Shown here: in pieces, positions 54,580 to 64,000 of the stretch
How the letters are laid out: every line of letters begins with the position of its first letter
Position numbering within the stretch: the first letter of the stretch is position 1
DNA from: Ypsolopha sequella
Lineage: Eukaryota; Arthropoda; Insecta; Lepidoptera; Ypsolophidae
Assembly (NCBI GenBank): GCA_934047225.1
Contig: OW203987.1
Coordinates: 5,669,501 to 5,733,500 of the forward strand
DNA: 64,000 nt
Direction of reading: 5' to 3'
Position numbers and translations under genes: made by a program
Notes under the pieces: generated by a model
Seen by the model: only the letters and a program-made list of their open reading frames with translations
What the model was told of the DNA's origin: nothing
Database searches by the model: none

Positions 54580-54685
54580 ATATGAAATTGCCGAAATTTT
54601 CTTACAGAGTTCATAATTCCTGTAATTCAATAGCTATTTCCATTATTTGTTATTTGTTTGAAAGTTGATTTCAAGGTCAAGTTCG
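54580..54685 (+). repeat. Repeat H, copy 1
   Basis: atgaaattgccgaaattttc, tcataattcctgtaattcaa, tagctatttccattatttgt, gaaagttgatttcaaggt. The reverse complement is present at 59203-59308. Confidence 0.75.
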
Positions 54686-54687
54686 AG

Positions 54688-55420
54688 TCAGACTCGCGTA
54701 GCTAGGGTTCCGTAATTCGACAGTTTTGAGAAGAATCAGAAGAAAAGTAATTAAAACCTTGCCCGTCTACCAGTGTCAGAGACAAGGGGGGGGGACATAC
54801 ATATTTTAGAGGTTTTTTAAAGATTTCTCGAAACCAGTTTTAGTAAATATAGTAAAAGTATATATTTTTACAATCAGATGTTTAATATCTACAATTTAAT
54901 ACCCATATTGTATTTTTATAAAATATTTTTTTTGTTTATTATACTTCTTTTTTTAAATTTCTCATTTGTGCTCAACTTATTTTTAATCGCTATAGTTTTC
55001 CTGTAATTGGCCAGTTACGATCTATAATTGTCATTTTTTTCATATTTTTCGGTTTACCAGTTTCGGAGATAAGAGAGGGAGACATACATATTTTCGGGAT
55101 TTTTTAAAGATTTCTCGAAACCAGTGCCAATAAATACAGTAAAAGTATATATTTTTACAGTCAGCTTTTTAATATCTACAATTTGATATCCATATTGTGT
55201 TTTCAAGATAATATTTTTTATTTTTCTCACTTTTGTTTTGGAAATATGTTGAACAATTTAAAATTTTTCATATTTCTTTACAGCGTGATATGTGGGCAAA
55301 TTAATGCTATTTTTGTGCCAAATTTCATGTATGTATCTTCTACGGTGCTAAAGTTATGAGACTGAGACATACGAACGGACGGACGGACGTAGCAAAAATC
55401 GGCTACGTCAGCCACGTGAG
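54688..55420 (+). repeat. Interspersed repeat with internal 290-bp-spaced duplication
   Basis: Starts gagtcagactcgcgtagcta and gggttccgtaa (a repeat D-like head) and ends with cgaacggacggacggacgta. 54790-54960 and 55080-55235 are near duplicates (gacatacatatttt, ttttttaaagatttctcgaa, agtaaaagtatatattttta, ttaatatctacaattt). The first unit also holds a poly-G run at 54786-54795. Confidence 0.65.
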
Positions 55421-55777
55421 GGCTCACCAGCGCCGCTCTCAGCAGTGACAGTCGCTGTGACCGAAAACGGCCTTGAAGAATTGATTGATTGATATATTTT
55501 GTACTGTGTGTTTCCTTAAAATAAATAAAATTAAAATAAAATATTGTAAACCTGCACAGAGGTCTGATATTCGTATCAAAAGACGATACAACTTGAATAG
55601 GTCCAATGTAGCACATCTTTGTGGTATAGTTAGCTTGATCTTGTATATTTGCGATATTCAATATTGGCTCGCTCGCTTCGAGCCGTGAGCCCGTACTATT
55701 TGTCCCCAAAGACGTATTCACCCGGATACAAGACTTATATTACGGGCTTCATACTTTTACCATTTTCTTAGGTTCAG
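55421..55777. other. Unassigned, overlapping open frames
   Basis: The 147-aa minus frame 55278-55721 spans the end of the previous repeat and AT-rich sequence; it has no family features and includes translated repeat sequence (YVRPSVRMSQSHNF), so I do not call it a gene. Confidence 0.4.
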
Positions 55778-56110
55778 TAAAAAACCGGTCAAGTGCGAAT
55801 AGGACCCGTGTCCTAAGATTTCGGTATCATTATCATCAATCAATACATATAATAAAACAGTCGGACCCGGTGTGTCTGTTCATTGAAGAAAAGTAATAAA
55901 AATAGAAAGGGGTTGACTAAAGAAGAGTAATAGAACACAAATCAGCGATTTTTAGAACTCTTTTCTGTCTGTCTGTCTGTTTGTTCACGCACATCAAATT
56001 CAAATAGTTTATTTTGTAAAGTAGATAATACTTGAACTTTTTATCAGTCAAATTTAATCTTGAAAAAGGGATAACAAAATACAAGACAGCAGGAATTTAG
56101 TGTAATGAAA
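55778..56110. repeat. Fragment of repeat D followed by an antisense LINE tail
   Basis: 55778-55990 begins aaaaaccggtcaagtgcgaa and has the ctgtctgtctgtctgtttg microsatellite. 55993-56110 has atcaaattcaaatagtttat and UTR as at 30395. Confidence 0.55.
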
Positions 56111-56643
56111 AAAAAACATATATATATATTTGTCTGCCTGTCTCATAAAGTCTATTTCCTTTTACAGTCTGTAATTAATTAATGTAAGAATTCATCTCCA
56201 AAACCACTGAACGGATTTGGATGCGGTTTTTTTTATTATTATCGTAAAATAAATTTACATAACCAAATTTTATGAAGATTGCAGGACATTAAAGAAAAGG
56301 CACTTTAGTAAGTACTCTAACGGATACTTTGTAATTTTTTTACCGTAGAAACGGTTTTGAGTGAAAAACGTGTTTTTTGAGAGCGCGTTTACCGAAAAGA
56401 CACTGGTGGCAGTACTCGTCCATACCAACAACTTTCAAAACACTCGAAACGTGAAAAAAAAAATCAGCTGTGAAATATAGAAAAATAGAAAAATTACATA
56501 GCTACCCGACCAAAATGTATCAAACGACTAACTTATTTTTTTTTATTATTTAAGAGACAAACTTTTTCCCGATGTCTCAATTTTCTTTCACAAAAACTTT
56601 TTCGTAGGGACGGTTCCTATCGCCTGTTACCGGCTTCCGCATC
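56111..56643. other. No recognisable gene
   Basis: A ttgtctgcctgtctcataaa microsatellite-like patch at 56130, possibly another degraded interspersed repeat. Nothing coding. Confidence 0.4.
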
Positions 56644-56979
56644 GAGGCCTGCGGAGCAATCCTAGTTCATACAAACGAAATATCAAAACCATTTGTAAAT
56701 CATAGATATTCTTAAAGTAGTGTGTATTTATTCCGATTGCATTACAGAATATCTAGGTTCCCAAATATATATTTTAAAGATGACATAATAAACAATAAAA
56801 AAATTCCATAGAAAGCTTATTTTAAATGTTTAAATAAGTGTTCTTATTTAATATATATTTGAGAACCTAGATATTCTGTAATGCAATCGGTATAAATACA
56901 CACTACCTTAAGAATATCTATGATTTACAAATGGTTTTGGAATTTCGTTTGTATGAACTAGGATTGCTCCGCAGGCCTC
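56644..56979. mobile_element. Foldback element, 130-bp arms
   Basis: gaggcctgcggagcaatcct at 56644 pairs with the reverse complement ending 56979; the arms (56644-56775 and 56851-56979) are nearly identical through to attacagaatatctaggttc. Spacer about 75 bp, AT-rich. Confidence 0.88.
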
Positions 56980-57060
56980 TTAACACCCTGTATAGATTAG
57001 GTTTTGATGATAGCCAGTGAGTGGGATTTTTAGTACGAAAATACTCTTTATAAGTTTTCA

Positions 57061-57455
57061 ATGCAAGTGCTCGTAAAGGCCCACTTTCTTTTTATGCATC
57101 AAAAGCGAACAGAAAGTCGATTATTTTGCCCTAGGGCTTTGAAATTATTATTTTTTAAATTTATTTACGAGAAATTGGCTAACCTGCAACCTTTCCTGTG
57201 TACCATAAATGTTATACTTTTTTTTTCACTGTTTAACGGCTCCGGATACAGTCCTTTTGAGCCAATCATAATTTAAAGTTCACAAGATTAATTTGTTTTA
57301 TTTCCCACACTATGCATTGAAAAACGTAGTATGATACACGGGCGTAAAAGCAATAAATTACTCGGTTACGTTTAAAACACTCGCTACGCTCGTGTTTTAA
57401 ATCGTCCTCGTTGTTTATTCCTTTTCGCCCTTGTAGCATAAAACTACTATTATAT
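57061..57455 (+). repeat. Interspersed repeat, family G, copy 2
   Basis: Matches 29700-30067 in the same orientation; additionally has a small palindrome (aaaacactcgctacgctcgt, then gtttt) absent from copy 1. Confidence 0.75.
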
Positions 57456-58406
57456 CTTTTTATTGCCTTGAACTATTTGAGACTAAATCTTATTCTTCTA
57501 CTTATTTATGAGGCAGTATTCGATATTTATTTTAAGATGATACCTAAAGCCAATCCTGGGAAAAAGGGCCTTGGCAGACAGACGGACAACAAAGTGATCC
57601 TATAAACGTTCCACTTTCCAAGATGAGCTACGGAACCCTAAAAACGAAGTCTCAAAGTGAAGCCTTGTTGGTGTCCGTCTAATAGACGAGGGTTCAGTAA
57701 CATATCCCTTGACTAAACTTTTTGACAAGACTTTCTTATCGATCTCAATAGTTCTTTTTTTTCATGTTCTTCAAAAGTTCGCCTACGACAAGGGTACCTA
57801 ATCGGAGTATTTGTCATGTAAATATAGGTAGATAATTTTATATATTTTATTAATTTATATTGTATACATAATTAAGCTATATGTAGGTATTTTTCTAGGT
57901 ATATCTCTCAAACTATTGAACCGATTTTGATAAATGTTCTTCACCGTATATTTAGTTAAGGGCGCACCGAGCGTTTGCCTTTGTCTCTATCTTTTTCTTT
58001 ATGTGTGAAGAGTAAAGAAAATAACAAAACTTTTGCACTTTTTCCATGTTTTTCGTTGTTATTTTCATCATATTGTTCTTAAATAAAAAAACTATCTTGT
58101 ATAAACGCTCCAGTTATCTATGAACTATATTTTAGTAAATCAATCATCGTATAAAATTACTTATTTTTATAAAAATGTAGGGAAAAAGAGGAAAAAATTA
58201 TTCGAAAAGAGGTAACTTTGCGAATTTATTCTATTAAGACAACTTTATCAAATCGTGTTTCCATCGTGTATAGTTGTATACAGTCTAGTATATGTATATA
58301 CTCAATAATTCCAATATATTTTCCTAGATTTTAATTTAATTGTTTACTACTTCAAAGAAGGGTTATAAAAACTTGTTTGTGTGTGTAAAAAGCTCGGTGC
58401 ACTCTC
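57456..58406. other. No recognisable gene; short trace of repeat D
   Basis: 57575-57645 ends with gagctacggaaccctaaaaa and includes ggcagacagacggac, a fragment of a D-type repeat. The remainder is AT-rich. Confidence 0.4.
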
Positions 58407-58787
58407 AAGGTTAAACGTCAGTCGCTTAGCGCAAAGTGCATAACTTAACTTTGTTGTTTTTGTTTAGAAGTTAAAAATTTAAAAACCTTTTGGTATGTGG
58501 CAGTTGACGCCAATAGTTCAGTATTAGTGAGGTTTATTAAGCATTATTCTGAAATTTAATGCACAATTAGTCATGATCTTGTCCAAACAATGTAAAAACA
58601 GCATTTTAAGTTGGTTTTGAAAAGATCATGACTATTTGTGCAAACACTCTTGCTTTATAAACCTCACTAATATTGAATTATCGCCGTCAATTGCCACAGA
58701 CCAAAATGCTTTTCAATTTTTTATTTCTTAACAAGAAAAACAAAGTTAAGTCGTGCACTTTGCGCTAAGCAACTGACATTAAACCTT
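58407..58787. mobile_element. Foldback element, about 170-bp arms
   Basis: aaggttaaacgtcagtcgct at the left; right taagcaactgacattaaacctt-type end. Left arm 58407-58581, right arm 58620-58787, sharing ttagcgcaaagtgca, ttggtatgtggcagttgacg-like, cagtattagtgaggttta and caattagtcatgatctt. A half-copy is at 5378-5580. Confidence 0.85.
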
Positions 58788-59202
58788 AAGAATAAAATAA
58801 TTGGTTTTGTAGTTTGATTGATAAGCTTACTTACTTTGTGATCATCGTTTAGTTGCTTTGTTTATGATAGGTTTCTTAAAAACATAGGTAGGTATTAGGC
58901 CTTTATATATGAAATTGCCATTTTCTATAGAGAATTCGAAGGAAACTCAATTTTCAGTACTAATATTTTTGCATTTTCTTTAGGGATGACAAATCCAAAT
59001 TGTGTAATTTCTTTTGTGTATGAATGAGACAACATTAAGCTAACAGCAACATTAATTTAATTTTTGAAAAGTATCAGCTGTAAAAAATTATTACCAATAT
59101 TATCATGGAAATGGATGTCATTTAGGACGAACTGTTTTTGAAATTTTAATTTTGGTTATCAAAACTGCTATAAAAACAAAATTTTATACGGAGATGTAAA
59201 AC
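58788..59202. other. No recognisable gene; possible start of repeat H
   Basis: 58898-58930 (aggcctttatatatgaaatt) resembles the ends of repeat H in inverted orientation relative to 59290, so 58898-59308 may be one inverted-repeat element. Confidence 0.4.
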
Positions 59203-59308
59203 CTTGAAATCAACTTTCAAACAAAAAACAAATAATGGAAATAGCTATTGAATTACAGGAATTATGAACCCCTGAATCTGTAAGAAAATTTCAGCAATTT
59301 CATAGGTA
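59203..59308 (-). repeat. Repeat H, copy 2
   Basis: accttgaaatcaactttcaa, acaaataatggaaatagcta, ttgaattacaggaattatga, aaaatttcagcaatttcat: reverse complement of 54580-54685. The LINE begins immediately after it. Confidence 0.75.
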
Positions 59309-59378
59309 TTTCATTTCGTTGTGGGCTCCGAGGTGGGTGGGGACTCGTAGAGATGAACTTTAACGGCCTATAAAAAAA

Positions 59379-61070
59379 ATGGAAAACGGGAAAAACACAA
59401 AAACTGACAGCGGTGCCAGCAAACCACCGTCTAAAGCGCTAGACCTTAGCGCTCTAGCAGAGGCCATACAGCCACAAAGCTTTGTAAGCTCATGGCAGAT
59501 GGTCTCCAATAAAAACAAAAAACCCAAACAGCCGAAAGGCAAACAACGTGGCAACGTTGTAGCCGGAGGCCAACAACAACAAGGGTCCGTTAGCCAACAG
59601 GGCAACCAACCCGTACAGCAGTCAGGCCGCAATAACAGGCGGAATCGCTGGAGGCGCGCTAAGCGCGACCGGGAAGCAACTGACAGTAACAAAACACAGC
59701 AACAGACCAGAGATGCCTCAGCAACACCCGCTGACTTGACACCTGGAACGAGTGCGCTTATGGCCCCTCCCCGGGGCTCCACACAGCAGGCCCAGGCCTC
59801 AGCTGACTTCTCGTCAAGGGACAACAAGCCCAAGGCGGGACTCGCTGGGTCCGGGCGGCCGGGTGGAGGCACGGGGAAACCAAAGCCATTCAGTGAGAAG
59901 GCTGCCCAGTCACAGGGTAAAAAGCAAGGCTTCCCTGGTCCCACAAGCACCGCCTCTAGCCACGGCGAGGCCAACAAGGCCATGCCAGCCAGAGAAGTGG
60001 GCCGTAAAGGGCAGAAGGGCAAGCCGGTCTTCCATAAGGCTCGGGATGGCGCCCCTGGAGATGGCCATGAGACGGCACCTGGAAGGCCCAATGAGCCACG
60101 TTTGGCAAAGCGCCGACGCCAGGACCGTCTTGATGACACCGTCTCTCCAAGGAGCGACGCCAAACGAGTCAGGGTAGACCAGGGCAAAGATTCTGCATCG
60201 TCATACGCAGAAGCCATGCAGTCGCATCTGTGCGTGGCGGTCAGGATCAGCCCCAGTCATGACCTTTCGGAGGAAGCAGCTCGGCAGCTTCAGACAGAAC
60301 TTCTAACGAAAGTAGGAGAAATCTGCTCAGAGGCTGCCAGCTCAAACATCATGGATGTACCGTCGTTCCGGGGACGCAATAGCTGGAATGCAGGCGTCCT
60401 CAAACTATGGTGCGAGGATGACGGGTCTCTGGCCTGGCTGAAACGCACCGTAGCGACGCTGAAGCCGCCGTACCCAGGTACGAGCTATGAGGTCGTCAGC
60501 CTAAAGGAGCTAACACCCAAAGTAAAATGTGGGATGTTTATTCCTGAGGTGACGGATAAAACGCCTTCCGAAATACAGACCTGGCTGGCCATGCAAAATA
60601 AAAAATGGCTAAAAGTTGACAGCTGGTCCATGTATAACATGGAAGTGCACACGGCTCCGGCCGAGAGACCCGGTATATTTTTAAGCCTGGGTATACCTCG
60701 GTTGGAAATACCGGCTCTGATGGCAAGAGACCGCCGGGTCACCTTCGGGTTAGGCTCGGTGTATGTCAGATTCTTCGGTCCGAGAGGTTTGCAAGAGACC
60801 GCTCCCGAAGAATCGTCAGCGCCAGTGGCTACGGAGGCAGACCCTATTCCCGACCCCAGCAAAGGGTCGGAGGAACCCGTGCTTCAGACCACCACCGTAG
60901 CCGCTCAACAGGGTGAGGTGCCGACGGAGGGGAGCAGTGGCAGGATGGAAGTGGAACTGCAACCCTCCGAAGGACACCGCCAAGATGAAGACGTTGCGGA
61001 TAGGGAGACGGACGGGGACTCAGTGGATTTCGAAGTTCGATTATCCTCTCCCCGCCTCTCCTCCGACTAA
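59379..61070 (+). CDS. LINE ORF1 protein (nucleic-acid-binding, gag-like)
   Basis: 563 aa, complete, from atg at 59379 to taa at 61068-61070. The product should coat element RNA and act as a chaperone in the ribonucleoprotein; this is the general role of LINE ORF1 proteins and is inferred. Residues 1-280 are low-complexity and basic, rich in Q, G, K and R (for example NNRRNRWRRAKRDRE, about 86-100). About 281-465 is a globular domain beginning HLCVAVRISPSHDLSEEAAR, with GRNSWNAGVLKLWCEDDGSL and WLKRTV, which resembles the insect DUF4780 domain found in LINE ORF1 proteins. The last 100 residues are acidic. I see no CCHC zinc knuckles. The minus-strand frame over 59360-60217 is its shadow. Confidence 0.88.
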   Translation: MENGKNTKTDSGASKPPSKALDLSALAEAIQPQSFVSSWQMVSNKNKKPKQPKGKQRGNVVAGGQQQQGSVSQQGNQPVQQSGRNNRRNRWRRAKRDREATDSNKTQQQTRDASATPADLTPGTSALMAPPRGSTQQAQASADFSSRDNKPKAGLAGSGRPGGGTGKPKPFSEKAAQSQGKKQGFPGPTSTASSHGEANKAMPAREVGRKGQKGKPVFHKARDGAPGDGHETAPGRPNEPRLAKRRRQDRLDDTVSPRSDAKRVRVDQGKDSASSYAEAMQSHLCVAVRISPSHDLSEEAARQLQTELLTKVGEICSEAASSNIMDVPSFRGRNSWNAGVLKLWCEDDGSLAWLKRTVATLKPPYPGTSYEVVSLKELTPKVKCGMFIPEVTDKTPSEIQTWLAMQNKKWLKVDSWSMYNMEVHTAPAERPGIFLSLGIPRLEIPALMARDRRVTFGLGSVYVRFFGPRGLQETAPEESSAPVATEADPIPDPSKGSEEPVLQTTTVAAQQGEVPTEGSSGRMEVELQPSEGHRQDEDVADRETDGDSVDFEVRLSSPRLSSD

Positions 61071-64000
61071 CGTCATACAAACGAACCTCCAGCACAAGCA
61101 GGTGGCAGTAGCCACTCTGCGCCGCGTGCTGGAGGTTAACAAACAAACTATCGCCCTGATCCAGGAACCGTGGATCAGGGCTGATAGAATATGTGGCCTT
61201 GGATATCGGAGGTAAGTTATATCTTAACACCTCCGTGCAAAGCCCACGGACATGCATTTACGTCCCACGCCACTTGAATGCCGTGCCTCTAACACAGTTC
61301 TGTTCCAGAGATCTGACGACAATCAGGCTCGAAGTTCAGGCCTGTGGGGGAGACAGGGCAACCGTGGTGCTGGCGTCTGCCTACCTTCCTGGTGACGAGG
61401 AGGTGCCCACTAGGGAGCTAGTAGACCTGATACAGCACTGCGAGCAAAGTGGCCTGGACTTGATCGTGTCAGCAGACTCTAACTGTCACCACCCCATCTG
61501 GGGAAGCGAGACTCCCAACAAGAGAGGTGAGGACCTAGTATCTTATCTTTTCTCGACTAATCTTACGGTCCTTAACAAGGGCTCTAAACCAACTTTTGTT
61601 ACCTCCAGATTTCAAACAATAGTAGACATCACCCTAGCCACGGAGACGGCCGCAAAGCTAGTTACCGAATGGCATGTGTCTGAGGAGCCCTCTTTCTCGG
61701 ACCACAGGCGAATCTGCTACAAACTAGGTGTCCACGCAGAAAGACCCCTACCTAGACGTAACCCGAGGAAAACGAACATCGCAAGGTACAAGGGTCTTCT
61801 GAAAGAAGAACTGCGGAAGATGAACTTTCAGGATATGAGGACATCAGCTAGCAACATTGAGGCCAATGTTAAAATACTAACAAAAAGCATTAACACATGT
61901 TACCAAAATGCCTGCCCACTAGTGACGCAATCTTCCGAAAATTCGAAATGTCACTGGTGGGGACCTGAACTCGAACGGCTCCGGCATAAGTCCAGGCGCT
62001 TATTCAACAGAGCCATGAACACCAGAAACGAGGTAGATTGGGACGAGTACAGAAAAGCCCAATCATTCTATAAAAAGCGTATCAGGATTAGGAGATGCGA
62101 ATCCTGGCGCCGTTTCTGTGAGAACATCGAATCAAACAACGAAGCTGCCAGGGTACGCCAGGTCCTATCGAAAGACCAAGATCGCAACCTAGGCTCGCTT
62201 AAGAAACAAGACAACACCTATACTAACACAGACAACGAGACCTGTGAAGTACTACTTCAGACGCACTTCCCAGGTTGCAGCATCTCAGACGAATGCAACT
62301 GGGAGGAAACAACAAGTAGAATACCAAATGAGCAGGACTGGAAAACAGCCGGGACTGTGGTCGATATTGACAAGACCACCTGGGCCGTCAACAGCTTCCT
62401 TCCTTTTAAATCGGCAGGGCTGGATGGCATATTCCCCGCTTTTTTAAGATGGGGAATTGAGTACCTAGCAGAGCCGCTGGCAGACATCTTGAAAGCATGT
62501 CTTGCACACAGCTACATACCGTACGACTGGAGGGAAGTCAAAGTCATTTTCTTGCCCAAACCAGGTAGAAGTGATTACACTGAAGCAAAAGCCTTCAGAC
62601 CCATCAGTCTTACATCCTTTCTTCTTAAGACCCTCGAAAGGCTATGCGACAGGCATATCAGAGATGGAGCTCTAAAGAAGAAAACGTTACACCCGAACCA
62701 ACACGCCTACAGTTCGGGTAAATCAACGGAGTCGGCTCTGCATAGCGTAGTGAAAAGAATCGAGAGCGCTCTAAATACAAAAGAATCAACGCTAGGCGCC
62801 TTTATCGATATCGAGGGTGCCTTTGACAAAACTAGATTCACAAACATCAACCATGCCCTTCTCAAGTATGATGTCGAACCAACACTACGCGGGTGGATAG
62901 ACAACATGCTTAAGCTGAGAGCTGTGCAACTAAATGTGAATGGCACTACCAGAGCTGTGGTTGCTAAAGGCTGCCCACAAGGAGGCGTCCTATCACCGCT
63001 GCTCTGGAACATCGTGGCAGACGATCTAATCCGACGCCTCAACGAGAGGTGCTATCACACGATAGGCTATGCCGACGACCTTGCTATTCTCATCAATGGG
63101 AAATTCGAAGGAACACTCTGCGAGTTAATGCAGAGTGCTTTCAAAGTCGTTGAAAAATGGTGCGAAGAGTACCAACTAACAGTGAATCCGAAAAAAACCG
63201 AGTTAGTCCTGTTCACCAATAAGAGAAAACTGGCGAACATGAGACTACCGAAACTTTTCGGCACTGAACAAACCATATCAACTGAAGTCAAATACCTAGG
63301 AATGATACTTGACAACAAGTTGAATTGGACAAAACACATGAACAACAAACTGAAAAAGGGAACCATAGCACTATGGCAGTGCAAACGCATGATGGGCAAA
63401 AAATGGGGACTACGCCCAAACATAATGCTATGGCTATACAAAGCAGTGATAAGACCAATGGTCTCGTACGGTGCCGTCGTCTGGTGGCCTAGGACGGACG
63501 CCGGCTATGTACAGAAAGACCTGGAAAAATTTCAAAGGCATGCTTGCATGCTTACCACAAGCTGCATGCGAACCACGGCATCCGCGGCCCTTGAGACCAT
63601 CTTGGACATCCCACCGCTACACCTGTTTATACAACAGGAGGCGGCGGTTGCAGCGTTCAGACTCAGGGCGGCTGGACAGTGGAAAAGCGATGACAGGGCA
63701 CCACACACGCGCATTCTTGAGTTGGCCGTGTCCCACCAACCCATGATGGACGCACCGTGTGACAGAATACCTAAAAAGCATGTCTTTAATAGACAGTACA
63801 ACGTCCAACTATTTGAGGAAACAGCAGATCACTCTAATATCCATGAGGTAAGGATATATACGGATGGATCCAAAACAAAGGTGGGTACTGGGGCCGGAGC
63901 GTACTCAGCTGAACTTAACATTCACAGGTCAACAGCCTTGGGTAAGCACAACACGATTTTCCAAGCGGAATGCGTAGGAATTATCCTGGCCACAAGCGCG
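60985..64000 (+). CDS. LINE ORF2: APE endonuclease, reverse transcriptase, RNase H start; one frame break; 3'-incomplete
   Basis: Makes cDNA by target-primed reverse transcription. Overlaps the end of ORF1 in another frame; the start is uncertain (in-frame atg at 60985, first homologous residues near 61072). Endonuclease: IALIQEPWI (catalytic E), SADSNCHHPIWG, IVDITLA and FSDHR (D-H). RT: KPG, FRPISLTSFLLKTLERL, HAYSSGKST, FIDIEGAFDKT, GCPQGGVLSPLLWN, and the catalytic YADDLAIL at about 63068. RNase H begins IYTDGSKT at 63854, then GAGAYS and QAEC. At about 61207 the frame shifts by +1 nt (one base inserted or two lost): GLGYR runs into a stop at 61213, whereas GGKLY continues from 61208. Downstream every codon I read to 64000 is open. 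The shift is either a recent inactivating mutation or a sequence error. Confidence 0.88.

Larger units (their letters stand above)
59318..64000 (+). mobile_element. Young non-LTR retrotransposon (LOA/I-like LINE), 5' part; runs off the window
   Basis: A short 5' UTR starts near 59318 (gtgggctccgaggtgggtgg), inferred from the change of base composition after repeat H; the exact first base is uncertain. ORF1 (59379-61070) is intact and ORF2 follows in an overlapping frame to the window end. The region is visibly GC-richer than its surroundings and carries long open coding sequence, both signs of a recent insertion. APE-type endonuclease plus RT plus RNase H in one ORF2, with RT motifs like FRPISLTSFLLKTLERL, argues for the LOA/I-like side of LINE diversity over CR1 or RTE; the clade is an inference by motif memory. 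The 3' end, tail and target duplication lie outside. Confidence 0.9.

Noticed and set aside
55278..55721. 147-aa minus-strand frame as a gene
   Set aside because: Composed partly of repeat sequence and partly of AT-rich sequence; no family features.
59360..60217. 285-aa minus-strand open frame
   Set aside because: Exactly antisense to the well supported LINE ORF1; Cys/Leu/Ser-rich composition is what the reverse of a Q/G/K-rich coding sequence gives.
60485..61257. Minus-strand frames of 125-137 aa
   Set aside because: Antisense shadows of the LINE ORF1/ORF2 coding region.
59379..64000. Endogenous virus
   Set aside because: APE endonuclease, RT of non-LTR type and RNase H without protease, integrase or LTRs identify a LINE.

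Overview
The window looks like non-genic, transposon-dense DNA from a lepidopteran insect (moth or butterfly). Evidence: AT-rich background; several copies of the gacagacgga-bearing repeat that runs from ccggccaagtgcgagtcggac to tacggaaccct, which I know as very common in Lepidoptera; tRNA-headed SINEs with the ggtgaaggaaaacatcgcga body; and decayed RT proteins of kinds familiar from moth genomes. The taxon call is an inference from remembered repeats, not from a search. I see no ordinary cellular protein-coding gene, no rRNA and no functional tRNA.

Layout. 1-783 is a large foldback (arms about 288 bp). 1.0-1.8 kb is a LINE reverse-transcriptase relic carrying a 162-bp palindromic insertion. 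3.6-7.2 kb packs TTAA-flanked MITEs, SINE pieces and a LINE C-terminal fragment. 8.7-9.3 kb is a CR1-like LINE 3' end; 9.735-10.654 kb is a 20-unit satellite of 46-bp units abutting a MITE. 11.9-13.4 kb holds a hAT MITE, a TTAA MITE and an RTE-like C-terminus. 14.5-16.2 kb is one long interspersed repeat. 18-30 kb alternates common interspersed repeats, LINE tails, SINEs and MITEs. 31-39 kb is rich in datable nesting: a MITE in a MITE (31.1-31.8 kb), a hAT MITE with a perfect 8-bp target duplication, a 70-bp triplication, and a hAT element carrying a transposase C-terminus plus a TTAA MITE, itself inside a repeat whose empty paralogue lies 1.2 kb upstream. 40-45 kb has an RT-element C-terminal relic, a second hAT element with perfect 8-bp duplications, and two MITEs that share one TTAA. 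45-59 kb is AT-rich, with a Penelope-like GIY-YIG relic, a LINE relic on the minus strand, and more foldbacks. 59.3-64.0 kb is the only well preserved genetic unit: the 5' part of a young LINE of the LOA/I-like group, with an intact ORF1 (563 aa) and an ORF2 (APE endonuclease, RT, start of RNase H) broken by one frameshift and running off the window.

The elements act as a layered insertion record rather than a pathway. LINEs supply reverse transcriptase (in principle also for the SINEs); the MITEs carry no transposase and would depend on piggyBac-like, hAT-like or other enzymes elsewhere. Points most worth a second look are the satellite with its two-letter variant pattern, the TTAA-terminated families (at least five), two palindromic insertions with the same 3-bp cag duplication, tiny palindromes flanked by 8-bp direct repeats, and a repeat whose roughly 190-bp module is inverted between two copies.
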